Source: an uncultured Acidobacteriaceae bacterium
Lineage (GTDB): Bacteria; Acidobacteriota; Terriglobia; Terriglobales; Acidobacteriaceae
Direction of reading: 5' to 3'
DNA: 33,389 bases
Assembly (NCBI GenBank): GCA_903911925.1
Contig: CAIWFH010000142.1
Location: 1 to 33,389, forward strand
The position numbers were made by a program, and so were the translations under genes. Under the pieces are notes generated by a model. It ran no database searches and was not told the DNA's origin. It saw nothing but the letters and a program-made list of their open reading frames with translations. The first letter of the stretch is position 1. Each line of letters begins with the position of its first letter. This document shows, in pieces, positions 18,559 to 26,734 of this stretch.

Positions 18559-19344
18559 ATGTCGACCAAAACAGATCAGCGGGCTAAACGAATCTTGCAG
18601 GTGCTTTTGCGCCACGGCAACAGTTCCGTCGATGAGTTGGCGGAGACGCTTGGCGCCTCGGCGGCCAGCGTTCGCCGCGACCTGACCCGGTTGGAGCAGC
18701 GCGACCTGGTGCGCCGTACGCACGGCGGAGCCAAGCTGGCCGGGCAGTTGCAATACGCACCGTTTCGCTTCGACTCGACCTTTCAGGAGCGGGAAGGACG
18801 CTTTGCCGAAGAAAAGCGTCGCATCGGACTGGCCGCTGCCGAACTGATTCAGGAGCGGGAAACCGTGGGCTTTACGGCGGGGACCACAACCACCCAGGTG
18901 GCGCGATGCATCCGCCACCGCAGCGGCATTCAGATTGTGACCAACGCCGTGAACATCGGGATGGAGCTGAACGTTCAGGCCGGTTTGACCGTTACCCTTA
19001 CCGGGGGAACGATGCGTTGGGCGGGCGCCTTCTCGCTGACTGGACCGACGGCCATGGAGACTTTGAGCCGGGTGTTTCTCGATACGGCCTTCATCGGGGC
19101 ATGCGGGGTGGATGTGCGGTGCGGCGCCACGACCATTGAGCCCGACGAAGCCGCCGTGTTTCGCGCCATGGCCAGGCAGGCCAAGCGGGTGGTGGTGGTG
19201 GCGGATTCGAGCAAGATGGCCATGGTCAGTCCCGCGCTGATATGCCCAGTAACCGAGATCGACGTCCTGGTTACCGATTCCGGCATCACAGCAGAGGCAC
19301 TTGAGGGTTTCAAAGCCCACGGCATTGAAGTGATTGCCGTATGA
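18559..19344 (+). CDS. DeoR/GlpR family transcriptional regulator
   Basis: The 261-aa regulator has an N-terminal winged helix (about 5-57; DELAETLGASAASVRRDL carries the recognition helix, followed by the RRTHGGA wing) typical of DeoR proteins. A C-terminal DeoR sensor domain (about 75-235) shows GFTAGTTTTQVA and the later VVVVADSSKMA strand. Such proteins normally repress sugar-phosphate or sugar-acid genes and release DNA on binding a phosphorylated sugar. It sits 11 bases after cutC. A target could be cutC itself or the sugar-acid genes downstream, but no operator could be assigned. Confidence 0.92.
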   Translation: MSTKTDQRAKRILQVLLRHGNSSVDELAETLGASAASVRRDLTRLEQRDLVRRTHGGAKLAGQLQYAPFRFDSTFQEREGRFAEEKRRIGLAAAELIQERETVGFTAGTTTTQVARCIRHRSGIQIVTNAVNIGMELNVQAGLTVTLTGGTMRWAGAFSLTGPTAMETLSRVFLDTAFIGACGVDVRCGATTIEPDEAAVFRAMARQAKRVVVVADSSKMAMVSPALICPVTEIDVLVTDSGITAEALEGFKAHGIEVIAV

Positions 19345-19437
19345 GTGGAAGATTGCCCACGGCAACTCTGGCGCCCGCCATGCTCCCCAAATATAATGGT
19401 CCGAACCGTCATCATCCTTCCAAGTTCGAGGCCAGCG

Positions 19438-20733
19438 ATGTCCCATGTGACCCTGAAGAACAGCTACAAGACGCTGTCTGAGCGGCTCAACCTTTTTCCG
19501 CAAGGCGCGCCGCCTTCCGAGCTTCTTTTTCAAATATTGGAGGTTTTGTTTACCAAGGATGAAGCGGCGCTGGTTGCGCTGCTTCCCATCAAGCCGTTCA
19601 ATGTGGCTGCCGCGGCAAAGGTGTGGAAAAAGCCTGCTGCCGAATCCCGCAAAATCCTTGAGACGCTCGCATCCAGGGGAATGCTTCTGGACATGGAGAT
19701 GCACGGCGAGCAGATTTTTGTATTGCCGCCGCCCATGGCAGGTTTCTTTGAGTTCTCAATGATGCGCCTGGGCAACGGCTACGATCAGAAGCTTCTGGCC
19801 GAGCTCTACTACCAATATCTCAACGTGGAAGAGGACTTTGTGAAGAACCTCTTCGCGGGCGGCGAGACGCAGCTAGGACGCGTTTTTGTGAACGAGAAAT
19901 CTCTTGCCGCAGACAACACCGTAACCGTGATGGATTACGAGCGGGCGAGCGAAGTGATCCAGACGGCCGAGCACATGGGAATCGGGGCCTGTTACTGCCG
20001 CCACAAGATGGAGCACCTCGGCAAGTCCTGCAACGCGCCCATGGACATCTGTATGACTTTCAGCGGCACGGCCCAGTCGCTCATCAAGCATGGTATTGCG
20101 CGCAGGGTTGATGCAAAAGAAGGCATGGATCTGCTCGACAAGGCCATCGAGCACAATCTGGTCCAGTTTGGAGAAAACGTGCAATCCAAAGTGGCTTTCA
20201 TCTGCAACTGCTGCGGATGCTGCTGCGAGGCCATGCTGGCCGCCAAGCGTTTTGCTGTCCTCAACCCCATTGCCACCACCAACTATCTGGCGGAATTGCA
20301 TGCGGAATCCTGCAACGGCTGCGGCAGGTGCGTTGAGGCCTGCCCGGTAGAAGCCATGGCGCTGGTTTCGGCAGGCGATCCGCACAAGCCGAAGCACAAG
20401 AAGGCGCGCCTCGACGAGGACTTGTGCCTGGGTTGCGGAGTCTGCGTCCGCGCCTGCCCCAACGGCGGCATCTCGCTCAAAGCGCGCAAGCAGCGTGTGA
20501 TTACCCCCGTGACCACGGCACATCGCTCCGTCATCATGGCCATTGAGCGCGGCCAACTGCAAAACCTCATCTTCGACAACCAGGCGCATTGGAATCACCG
20601 CGCCATGGCCGCCATCCTGGGAGTGATTCTCAAGCTGCCGCCAATCAAGCAGGTGATGGCGAGCGAGCAAATGAAGTCCCGCTACCTTGCGCGGCTCATG
20701 CAACCCAGGGATTTCGTTCATTTGGTGCATTGA
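19438..20733 (+). CDS. Multi-cluster 4Fe-4S ferredoxin-domain protein
   Basis: A 431-aa probable electron-transfer protein. The start is ATG 19438, six bases after GAGG (19428-19431); the frame stays open to a GTG at 19345. The N-terminal ~100 residues look like a helical or winged-helix region. Four cysteine groups follow: C185-x-C187...C198...C205; an extraordinary CNCCGCCC run (C256, C258, C259, C261-C263); and a classical dicluster ferredoxin pair, C292/C295/C298/C302 and C330/C333/C336/C340, each followed by Pro. There are no transmembrane segments or signal peptide, so it should be cytoplasmic. I recognise the general type (ferredoxin-domain proteins with this Cys run) but not a function. 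TATAAT at 19391-19396 could be a promoter element for this gene. The next small gene starts 17 bases after its stop. Confidence 0.8.
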   Translation: MSHVTLKNSYKTLSERLNLFPQGAPPSELLFQILEVLFTKDEAALVALLPIKPFNVAAAAKVWKKPAAESRKILETLASRGMLLDMEMHGEQIFVLPPPMAGFFEFSMMRLGNGYDQKLLAELYYQYLNVEEDFVKNLFAGGETQLGRVFVNEKSLAADNTVTVMDYERASEVIQTAEHMGIGACYCRHKMEHLGKSCNAPMDICMTFSGTAQSLIKHGIARRVDAKEGMDLLDKAIEHNLVQFGENVQSKVAFICNCCGCCCEAMLAAKRFAVLNPIATTNYLAELHAESCNGCGRCVEACPVEAMALVSAGDPHKPKHKKARLDEDLCLGCGVCVRACPNGGISLKARKQRVITPVTTAHRSVIMAIERGQLQNLIFDNQAHWNHRAMAAILGVILKLPPIKQVMASEQMKSRYLARLMQPRDFVHLVH

Positions 20734-20750
20734 GCAGAAGGAAGGTAACC

Positions 20751-20879
20751 ATGAGCGACGGCAAAGAAGAGCGCGAGGAGCGCGAGAAGCGGCGCGAGCA
20801 GGAAGAGCGGGAAAATCGCGAAGACCGGCTAAACCGCGACCGCGAAGATGAGTGGAAGCCGGAGCGAAAGGAATCCTGA
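20751..20879 (+). CDS. 42-aa highly charged mini-protein (unknown)
   Basis: This is a small frame from ATG 20751 with a near-ideal ribosome site, AAGGAAGG, five bases upstream. It follows the Fe-S gene after 17 bases, so it is probably its operon partner. Of 42 residues 32 are charged (14 Glu, 10 Arg, 4 Asp, 4 Lys) in patterns such as EEREEREKRREQEEREN, expected to form a single extended helix with alternating charges. There is no signal, membrane segment or cysteine. I know no family for it. The ribosome site and placement make translation plausible; the low-complexity composition makes homology searching hard. Confidence 0.6.
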   Translation: MSDGKEEREEREKRREQEERENREDRLNRDREDEWKPERKES

Positions 20880-20927
20880 ACTCGAGGGGCCACTCACCGC
20901 ACGCGGTACTTTGTTAAGATTGCCTCG

Positions 20928-22520
20928 ATGACACTACGCGGACAATCGATTATTAATGGCGAATCGCGGCAGGGAAGTGGAGCCGGGTTTTCGGGTTTCA
21001 ACCCTGCCAGTGCGGCGGCGCTCGAACCGATCTATCGTTCTGCTTCGGCAGAAAATGTGGATTTGGCCGCCAATCTTGCCGAAGACGCATTCGCGACATA
21101 CAACAAAATGTCCGGCGAGAAGAAGGGGCATTTTCTTCGCCACATCGCTGCCGGTCTCGAAGCGGTTGGAACTGAGCTCGTTGACCGGGCACACATAGAA
21201 ACGGCGCTGCCTGAAAAGCGCCTGCAAGGCGAGTTGGCGCGTACCGCCAATCAGTTGCGGCTGTTTGCTGGCGTGGTCGAAGAAGGCTCCTGGTGCATGG
21301 CGCGCATCGATCCCGCCGAGCCCGACCGCAAGCCGCTTCCACGCGCCGATATCCGCTCCATGCTGCGCCCAATCGGCCCAGTCGTCGTGTTCGGCGCCAG
21401 CAATTTTCCACTCGCATTTTCCGTGGCCGGCGGAGACACCGCATCGGCGCTCGCGGCAGGTAATCCGGTTATTGTGAAGGCGCACTCCGCGCATCCGGGC
21501 ACGAGCGAATTGGCTGGGCAGGTAATCTGCCAAAGCGTGAAAGAATGCGGACTGCCTGCGGGCACGTTTGCCTTGATCTTCGGCTCGGGCGCGCAGGTGG
21601 GCTCGGCGCTGGTGCAGCATCCGGCGGTGAAGGCGGTTGGCTTCACCGGATCGCTCGCCGCCGGGAAAGCTTTGATGCAGCTTGCCGCCGAGCGTCCGGA
21701 GCCCATCCCCTGCTTCATGGAGATGAGCAGCACCAACCCGCTATTTATTCTCCCCGAGGCTCTAGCCACGCGCGGTGCTGAAATTGCGACCGGGCTCTTC
21801 GGATCGTTCACCATGGGCGTGGGCCAGTTCTGCACCAAGCCTGGATTGGTTTTCCTGCCGGGCGGTGAAGACGCCGACTCGCTGGTGAACAAACTCGTGG
21901 CTCAAGTGAGTCAAGCCGCGCAATCTCCCATGCTGACCGCGGGAATCTACAGGAACTACAAATCCGGAGTCGCTGATTTAGAAGGCCAGCACGGGGTTGA
22001 GTTGCTCGCCCGGCCTTCGGCAGAGGCGGGTAGTGCTATCCATGCTTCTCCGGCACTCTTCGAAGTGAAGGGGAGCGACTTGCTTCGCAAACCAGAGCTG
22101 GCGAAAGAAGTCTTCGGCCCCAGCACGCTTGTTGTTCGTTATGCCGACCGGCAAGAACTGATCCAACTGGCCTATGCGCTCGAAGGCCAGCTTACTGCTA
22201 CGCTGCATGCAACGGATGCCGACATTGCCGCCTTTGCCGATCTGGTTGCAATCCTGGAACGCAAGGCAGGAAGGCTGATTGTCAATGGCTATCCCACTGG
22301 CGTCGAGGTCTGTCATGCCATGGTGCACGGCGGCCCTTATCCCGCCACCACCGACAGCCGCCATACTTCGGTTGGCACCCAGGCCATTTATCGCTTCGCC
22401 CGTCCTGTTTGTTACCAGGACTTTCCGCAGGCCGCATTGCCCGATGAATTGAAGGATGGGAATCCGCTCAGCATCATGCGCCTGGTCAACGGTTCGTTCA
22501 CGCGCGAAGCGGTTTCATGA
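20928..22520 (+). CDS. Alpha-ketoglutarate semialdehyde dehydrogenase (2,5-dioxovalerate dehydrogenase)
   Basis: NAD(P)-dependent aldehyde dehydrogenase of the KGSADH branch. It oxidises 2,5-dioxopentanoate to 2-oxoglutarate, the final step of the Weimberg pentose or hexarate routes. The 530-aa protein shows SNFPLAFSVAGGDTASALAAG (from 158) and VKAHSAHPGTS, which are typical of this branch. It also has N159, K184, the FTGS loop (239-242), general base E265 (EMSST) and nucleophile C302 (GQFCTKPG), so all catalytic residues are present. No strong ribosome site precedes ATG 20928. Its 3' end overlaps the convergent MFS gene by 23 bases. The nearby xylonate-type dehydratase and FAH enzyme make the 2-oxoglutarate semialdehyde assignment strong. 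Substrate breadth (other aldehydes) remains possible. Confidence 0.9.
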   Translation: MTLRGQSIINGESRQGSGAGFSGFNPASAAALEPIYRSASAENVDLAANLAEDAFATYNKMSGEKKGHFLRHIAAGLEAVGTELVDRAHIETALPEKRLQGELARTANQLRLFAGVVEEGSWCMARIDPAEPDRKPLPRADIRSMLRPIGPVVVFGASNFPLAFSVAGGDTASALAAGNPVIVKAHSAHPGTSELAGQVICQSVKECGLPAGTFALIFGSGAQVGSALVQHPAVKAVGFTGSLAAGKALMQLAAERPEPIPCFMEMSSTNPLFILPEALATRGAEIATGLFGSFTMGVGQFCTKPGLVFLPGGEDADSLVNKLVAQVSQAAQSPMLTAGIYRNYKSGVADLEGQHGVELLARPSAEAGSAIHASPALFEVKGSDLLRKPELAKEVFGPSTLVVRYADRQELIQLAYALEGQLTATLHATDADIAAFADLVAILERKAGRLIVNGYPTGVEVCHAMVHGGPYPATTDSRHTSVGTQAIYRFARPVCYQDFPQAALPDELKDGNPLSIMRLVNGSFTREAVS

Positions 22521-23817
22521 GCGGCTTTTCCGGCTTCGCCGTCCGCAGGAAGAAGATGATCGCGCCGGCCACCGTGAGCGACATGGACATGAAGAGAAAT
22601 CCGGCGCGTGAATTGCCGGTGAGCGCCTGAAGCATGCCCACTAACCACGTGCCAACGAAGCCACCCAAGGCGCCGCAACTATTGATCAGCGCGAAGACTT
22701 GGCCGGAGACATTGCTGGGCAGAATCTCCGGCACAATTGAGAAGAAGGGGCCGTAGGGTGCATACATCGCGCCGCCCGCAACGATCAAGAAGGCGTACGC
22801 CAACCAGAAGCTGTGGCCTGCGGTGGCATACGAAGTGAACAGTGCAATTCCTGAAGCCACCAGGAACGGGCCAACGTAGCGTTTGCGGTTGAGGGCGCGG
22901 TCAGAGAAGTGCGCCACGCAAAGCATCAGAATAACCGCCAGCAGAAACGGAACGGCGCTGAGCAGGCCCACCGCGCCGATGCCGCGCGACGATCCGGCGC
23001 GAATCATCGTCGGCAGCCAGATCACGAATCCGTAAACCCCGACGCTCCAGAAGAAAAACTGCACGCAGAGCAGGACAACTCCCGGCGCACGGAGAGCGGC
23101 CGAAAGATCTGCCCGCGCGGGAATTGTCGTCTGCTCCAGTTCGAGTTCGCGGGTAAGCTGGTCGCAGCAATCCTTGCTCAGCCAGGGAGCCTGCGAAGGC
23201 CGGTCGCGCGCCACCAGCACCCACGCAACTGCCCACAGGACGGCCGGGAGGCCTTCAAGGATGAACATCATCTGCCAGCCGACGGCTTTGATGAGGAAGC
23301 CGGTGACCGCTGACATCCACAACACGGTAACCGGGTTCCCGAGAATCAGAATCGCATTGGCCCGCGACCGCTCGGCGCGCGTAAACCAGTGGGTCAGCAG
23401 GATCAGCATCCCCGGAAAGACCGCGCTCTGAGCCACGCCCAGCAGCATCCGGCAAAGCGCCAGCAGCCAGAAGACGCGGATGACCCCGGTCAAGGCCGCC
23501 AGCGAGCCAAATCCGATCAGCGAATAAAACACCAGCCACGTTGCGCTCTTGCGCCGCGCATAGTTTGCGGCGGGTATCTGGAACAGGAAGTAGCCCAGGA
23601 AGAAGAGAGACCCCAGAAACGCGGACCGCGCGTTGCTAATATTGAGCGTCGGCGCGAGGCCTGCCGCCGCGCCGAATCCGTAGTTGGCGCGGTCAAGATA
23701 GGCAAGGCTGTAGGTAATAAAGACCGCCGGCATGAGGTAGGTCCAGCGTCGGCGCAAGCCGCGCCGGCGCGCTGCCGCGCCCTGCTGCTCTACATCTTTG
23801 GCCTGTTCATTCCGCAC
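22498..23817 (-). CDS. MFS transporter, ACS (anion:cation symporter) family, probable sugar-acid uptake
   Basis: A 439-aa inner-membrane secondary transporter with about twelve hydrophobic segments. Family features: the opening YLDRANYGFGAA in TM1, SAFLGSLFFLGYFLFQIPAANYARR (loop 2-3 region) and LGVAQSAVFPGMLILLTHWF, which are typical of ACS members that import glucarate, galactonate, rhamnonate or hexuronate with protons. The start is read as GTG 23817; no clear ribosome site is visible, and the next Met is already at TM1. It is divergent from the xylonate dehydratase gene and convergent with the semialdehyde dehydrogenase, so it most likely imports the aldonic acid that the locus degrades (inference). 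Confidence 0.88.
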   Translation of the reverse strand: MRNEQAKDVEQQGAAARRRGLRRRWTYLMPAVFITYSLAYLDRANYGFGAAAGLAPTLNISNARSAFLGSLFFLGYFLFQIPAANYARRKSATWLVFYSLIGFGSLAALTGVIRVFWLLALCRMLLGVAQSAVFPGMLILLTHWFTRAERSRANAILILGNPVTVLWMSAVTGFLIKAVGWQMMFILEGLPAVLWAVAWVLVARDRPSQAPWLSKDCCDQLTRELELEQTTIPARADLSAALRAPGVVLLCVQFFFWSVGVYGFVIWLPTMIRAGSSRGIGAVGLLSAVPFLLAVILMLCVAHFSDRALNRKRYVGPFLVASGIALFTSYATAGHSFWLAYAFLIVAGGAMYAPYGPFFSIVPEILPSNVSGQVFALINSCGALGGFVGTWLVGMLQALTGNSRAGFLFMSMSLTVAGAIIFFLRTAKPEKPLMKPLRA

Positions 23818-23917
23818 ACAAGCGTTATAGCATCTCTACGAGCAGGCGCTCTTTGCTGCGCAGGTCTCGTATCGCAGAAAGGACCTTTCCATCCCTAACA
23901 TTTCTCTGGCATCTGTA
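23818..23917. promoter_or_regulatory. Short divergent promoter region with CGCAGGTCTCG motif
   Basis: This is the 100-base gap between the MFS gene and the annotated TTG of the dehydratase. It holds the 11-mer CGCAGGTCTCG (23859-23869), which recurs at 28139-28149 before the ManD-like gene, and a good ribosome site AAAGGA (23878-23883) that is correctly spaced for an ATC codon at 23891 rather than for the TTG at 23918. No convincing -35/-10 pair was assigned. Confidence 0.4.
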
Positions 23918-25852
23918 TTGGAAACTGCGGACCCGGATCTGCTTGAGGTTGCCACGCATGCGCGCGGTCCCGAGGGGGCTTTGCCGCTCTCGGCCGAGAT
24001 GCTGCTCACGGAACCGTCGGGAAATTTGTTCGGCCTAACGCAAAATGCCGGCATGGGCTGGGATACTGCCCGACTTCTCGACCCCGAGTTTATCATTCTC
24101 AGCACGCACGGCGGACTTCGCGCGGAAAACGGCGAAGCGATTGCGCTCGGGTTCCACACCGGCCACTGGGAAGTGGGCCTGCTGGTGGCCGAGGCCGCGC
24201 GCGAGTTGAAGGCCCAGCACGCTGTCCCCTTTGCCGGAGCCTGCACCGACCCATGCGACGGCCGCACGCAGGGAACCGCCGGCATGCTCGACTCGTTGCC
24301 TTTTCGGAACGACGCCGCCATCGTTCTTCGCCGCCTGATGCGCTCACTGCCCACCGGCAAGGGAGTCATCGGCATTGCCACCTGCGACAAGGGGCTGCCC
24401 GCCATGATGATGGCGCTGGCATCTTCGGGAAAGAATCCGGCAGTCCTGGTGCCCGGAGGCGTCACGCTCTTGCCTGAGGCGGGCGAGGACGCCGGCAAAG
24501 TCCAGACCATTGGCGCACGTTTTTCTCAAAACCAGATCACGCTGGAGTATGCCGCCGAAGTGGGCTGCCGGGCTTGCGCCTCTCCCGGCGGCGGCTGCCA
24601 GTTCCTGGGCACGGCGGCTACTTCACAAGTGGTTGCAGAGGCCCTGGGACTCGCGCTACCGCACACCGCTCTTGCACCCTCGGGGCAGCCCGTGTGGCTT
24701 GATGCCGCGCGCCGCTCGGCACGCGCCGTCCTGCGCATGTACCAGATGCACATGGGGGCACAGGATGTGCTCACCACGGCGGCCATCCGCAACGCCATGG
24801 TTGTCCACGCGGCGTTCGGCGGGTCAACAAATCTCCTGCTTCACATTCCCGCCATCGCACACGCGGCCCGGTTGCAGCGGCCGACGGTTGCAGACTGGAC
24901 CGAAGTCAACCGCCAGGTACCGCGCCTGGTGGATGCGCTGCCCAATGGGCCTGGCAGTTTTGCAACCGTGCAGGTGTTTCTTGCCGGTGGCGTGCCTGAA
25001 GTGATGCTGCATTTGCGCGCAGCCGGCCTGCTCGACACCAGCGCCAGGACCGTCTCCGGCGAATCCATTGATGCCAGTCTGGATTGGTGGCAGCAGAGCG
25101 AGAGGCGCCAGAAGCTGCGCCGCGGTTTGCAGGACAAAGACGGCATCGACGCTGACGATGTGATCATGTCGCCCACGCGCGCGCGAGCAAGAGGGCTGAC
25201 TTCGACTATTTGTTTTCCCGTGGGCAACATCGCGCCGGAAGGTTCGGTTATTAAGGCCACGGCGATCGATTCCTCGCTTGTGGATGAGAGCAACGTGTAC
25301 CGGCATATCGGTCCGGCGCGGGTCTTCATCTCGGAAGAGTCGGCTATCAAGGCCATCAAAATCGGAGAGGTTGCACAGGGCGATGTGGTTGTTCTGGTCT
25401 GCGGCGGACCTGCGGGGGCGGGCATGCAGGAGATTTATCAGATCACAGCGGCGCTGAAGCAGCTGCCTCACTGCAAGCACGTGGCGGTTTTGACCGATGC
25501 GCGCTTTAGCGGCGTGTCAACGGGGGCCTGCATCGGCCACATTTCACCCGAGGCGCTGGCTGGCGGTCCCATCGGAAAAATTCTTGAGGGCGACCAGATC
25601 GAAATCGTCATTGACCGCGGAACGCTCAGCGGCTCAGTGAATCTTGTCGGCGACACGAATGCCGTCTTCGGCACGGAGCAGGGAGTCGGCTGCTTGGCGG
25701 AGCGCAAACCGCGACCGGACCTTCGCCCGCATCCCCAGTTGCCTGAAGACACGCGCCTATGGGCTGCGCTGGTGCAGGCTAGCGGGGGAGTCTGGGGCGG
25801 CTGTGTTTACGACGCAGATAAAATCATCTCGCTTTTGGAGCGGAAACGATGA
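23918..25852 (+). CDS. yjhG: D-xylonate dehydratase, YjhG/YagF type (IlvD/Edd family)
   Basis: Iron-sulfur sugar-acid dehydratase that converts D-xylonate (or a related aldonate) to its 2-keto-3-deoxy acid. The protein is close to E. coli YjhG/YagF along its whole length, for example GPEGALPLSAEMLL, NAGMGW, DPCDGRTQGT, DARFSGVSTGACIGH and ARGLTSTICFPVGNIAPEG. Cluster cysteines are C113 (DPCDGR), C156 (TCDKG) and C227 (GGGCQFLG). Read from TTG 23918 it has 644 aa. E. coli YjhG is about 655, and a ribosome site AAAGGA fits an ATC at 23891, so the true start may be earlier; no ATG or GTG exists in frame before the stop at 23828. The downstream FAH gene overlaps by four bases (ATGA). It is cytoplasmic. 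Confidence 0.92.
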   Translation: METADPDLLEVATHARGPEGALPLSAEMLLTEPSGNLFGLTQNAGMGWDTARLLDPEFIILSTHGGLRAENGEAIALGFHTGHWEVGLLVAEAARELKAQHAVPFAGACTDPCDGRTQGTAGMLDSLPFRNDAAIVLRRLMRSLPTGKGVIGIATCDKGLPAMMMALASSGKNPAVLVPGGVTLLPEAGEDAGKVQTIGARFSQNQITLEYAAEVGCRACASPGGGCQFLGTAATSQVVAEALGLALPHTALAPSGQPVWLDAARRSARAVLRMYQMHMGAQDVLTTAAIRNAMVVHAAFGGSTNLLLHIPAIAHAARLQRPTVADWTEVNRQVPRLVDALPNGPGSFATVQVFLAGGVPEVMLHLRAAGLLDTSARTVSGESIDASLDWWQQSERRQKLRRGLQDKDGIDADDVIMSPTRARARGLTSTICFPVGNIAPEGSVIKATAIDSSLVDESNVYRHIGPARVFISEESAIKAIKIGEVAQGDVVVLVCGGPAGAGMQEIYQITAALKQLPHCKHVAVLTDARFSGVSTGACIGHISPEALAGGPIGKILEGDQIEIVIDRGTLSGSVNLVGDTNAVFGTEQGVGCLAERKPRPDLRPHPQLPEDTRLWAALVQASGGVWGGCVYDADKIISLLERKR

Positions 25853-26676
25853 AGCTCTACCGTACCAGCTATGGGCCCTACGCCGAACACGAAGGCAACT
25901 TCTATCGCATCTCATTGTTCTCTTGGGATGCGCTGGTTACCCACCAGGACCTGCATGGGTATCTTCTTTTCGAGGTCAAGAAGCGCGAGAGGGCGGTCGA
26001 TATTTCTTCGGCGAAGATCCTGGCGCCCATCGCAAGCCAGGAAGTGTGGGCAGCTGGTGTCACCTACTATCGCAGTCGCAGCGCGCGCATGGAAGAATCC
26101 AAGTCGGTCGGCGGCGGCGATTTTTACGATCGCGTTTATTCGGCTGAACGGCCTGAGTTGTTTTTTAAAGCCACGGCCAGCCGCGTTGTTGGAACCGGAG
26201 AGAACGTCCGTATCCGGCGCGACTCCAAGTGGAATGTCCCTGAGCCGGAATTGACTCTGCTCATCAACAATCGCGGCCAGATTATCGGCCATACCGTTGG
26301 AAACGACATGAGCTCGCGCGACATCGAGGGTGAGAATCCGCTGTATCTGCCGCAAGCCAAGGTTTACCAGGGCAGTTGCGCGTTGGGGCCGGGCGTTTTG
26401 ATCAGCCCCGAGCCGCTGCCTTCCTCCACACCCATCCGCATTGAGATTGTGCGCAACAGCGCAATTGCATTCTCAGGCGCAACAACTCTCGCGGAACTGA
26501 AGCGCGCCCCAACCAGCCTTGTCGAATACCTGTTCCGCGACAACACGTTTCCGTTCGGGACTTTCCTGATGACTGGGACCGGAGTTGTTCCGCCGGATAC
26601 CTTTACGCTTGCCGGCGGTGACCGGATTCGCATTACGATCGACCCGATCGGCACGCTCGAAAACGCTGTGGCATAA
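25849..26676 (+). CDS. FAH-family 2-keto-3-deoxy-pentonate dehydratase (XylX/KdaD-like)
   Basis: A 275-aa fumarylacetoacetate-hydrolase-fold protein. In Weimberg loci this family (Caulobacter XylX, Sulfolobus KdaD) dehydrates 2-keto-3-deoxy-xylonate or -arabinonate to 2,5-dioxopentanoate. Metal ligands of the FAH fold are visible: E132 and E134 in VPEPELTLLIN and D153 in VGNDMSSRDIEGENP, followed by YLPQAKVYQGSCALGP. ATG 25849 overlaps the dehydratase stop (ATGA), so the two are translationally coupled. Upstream dehydratase and the semialdehyde dehydrogenase at 20928 supply the preceding and following steps. A different FAH activity (hydrolase or decarboxylase) cannot be excluded from sequence alone, but context is strong. 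Confidence 0.85.
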   Translation: MKLYRTSYGPYAEHEGNFYRISLFSWDALVTHQDLHGYLLFEVKKRERAVDISSAKILAPIASQEVWAAGVTYYRSRSARMEESKSVGGGDFYDRVYSAERPELFFKATASRVVGTGENVRIRRDSKWNVPEPELTLLINNRGQIIGHTVGNDMSSRDIEGENPLYLPQAKVYQGSCALGPGVLISPEPLPSSTPIRIEIVRNSAIAFSGATTLAELKRAPTSLVEYLFRDNTFPFGTFLMTGTGVVPPDTFTLAGGDRIRITIDPIGTLENAVA

Positions 26677-26706
26677 AAAAGGCTGCGCGTCGGTCTGCGC
26701 AGCCTT
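26675..26706 (-). terminator. Rho-independent terminator for the DUF362 gene
   Basis: A perfect 10-bp stem (AAGGCTGCGC 26679-26688 / GCGCAGCCTT 26697-26706) has an eight-base loop. Read on the minus strand it is followed by six T (26675-26680). It lies about 30 bases past the DUF362 stop and starts at the stop codon of the convergent FAH gene. Confidence 0.85.
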
Positions 26707-26734
26707 AGAGCGGTTCCAGAATCATCTGTGAGTT

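Noticed and set aside
18550..19704. 384-aa minus-strand frame
   Set aside because: It covers the DeoR regulator and the start of the Fe-S gene on the opposite strand and is His/Gly/Arg-rich noise.
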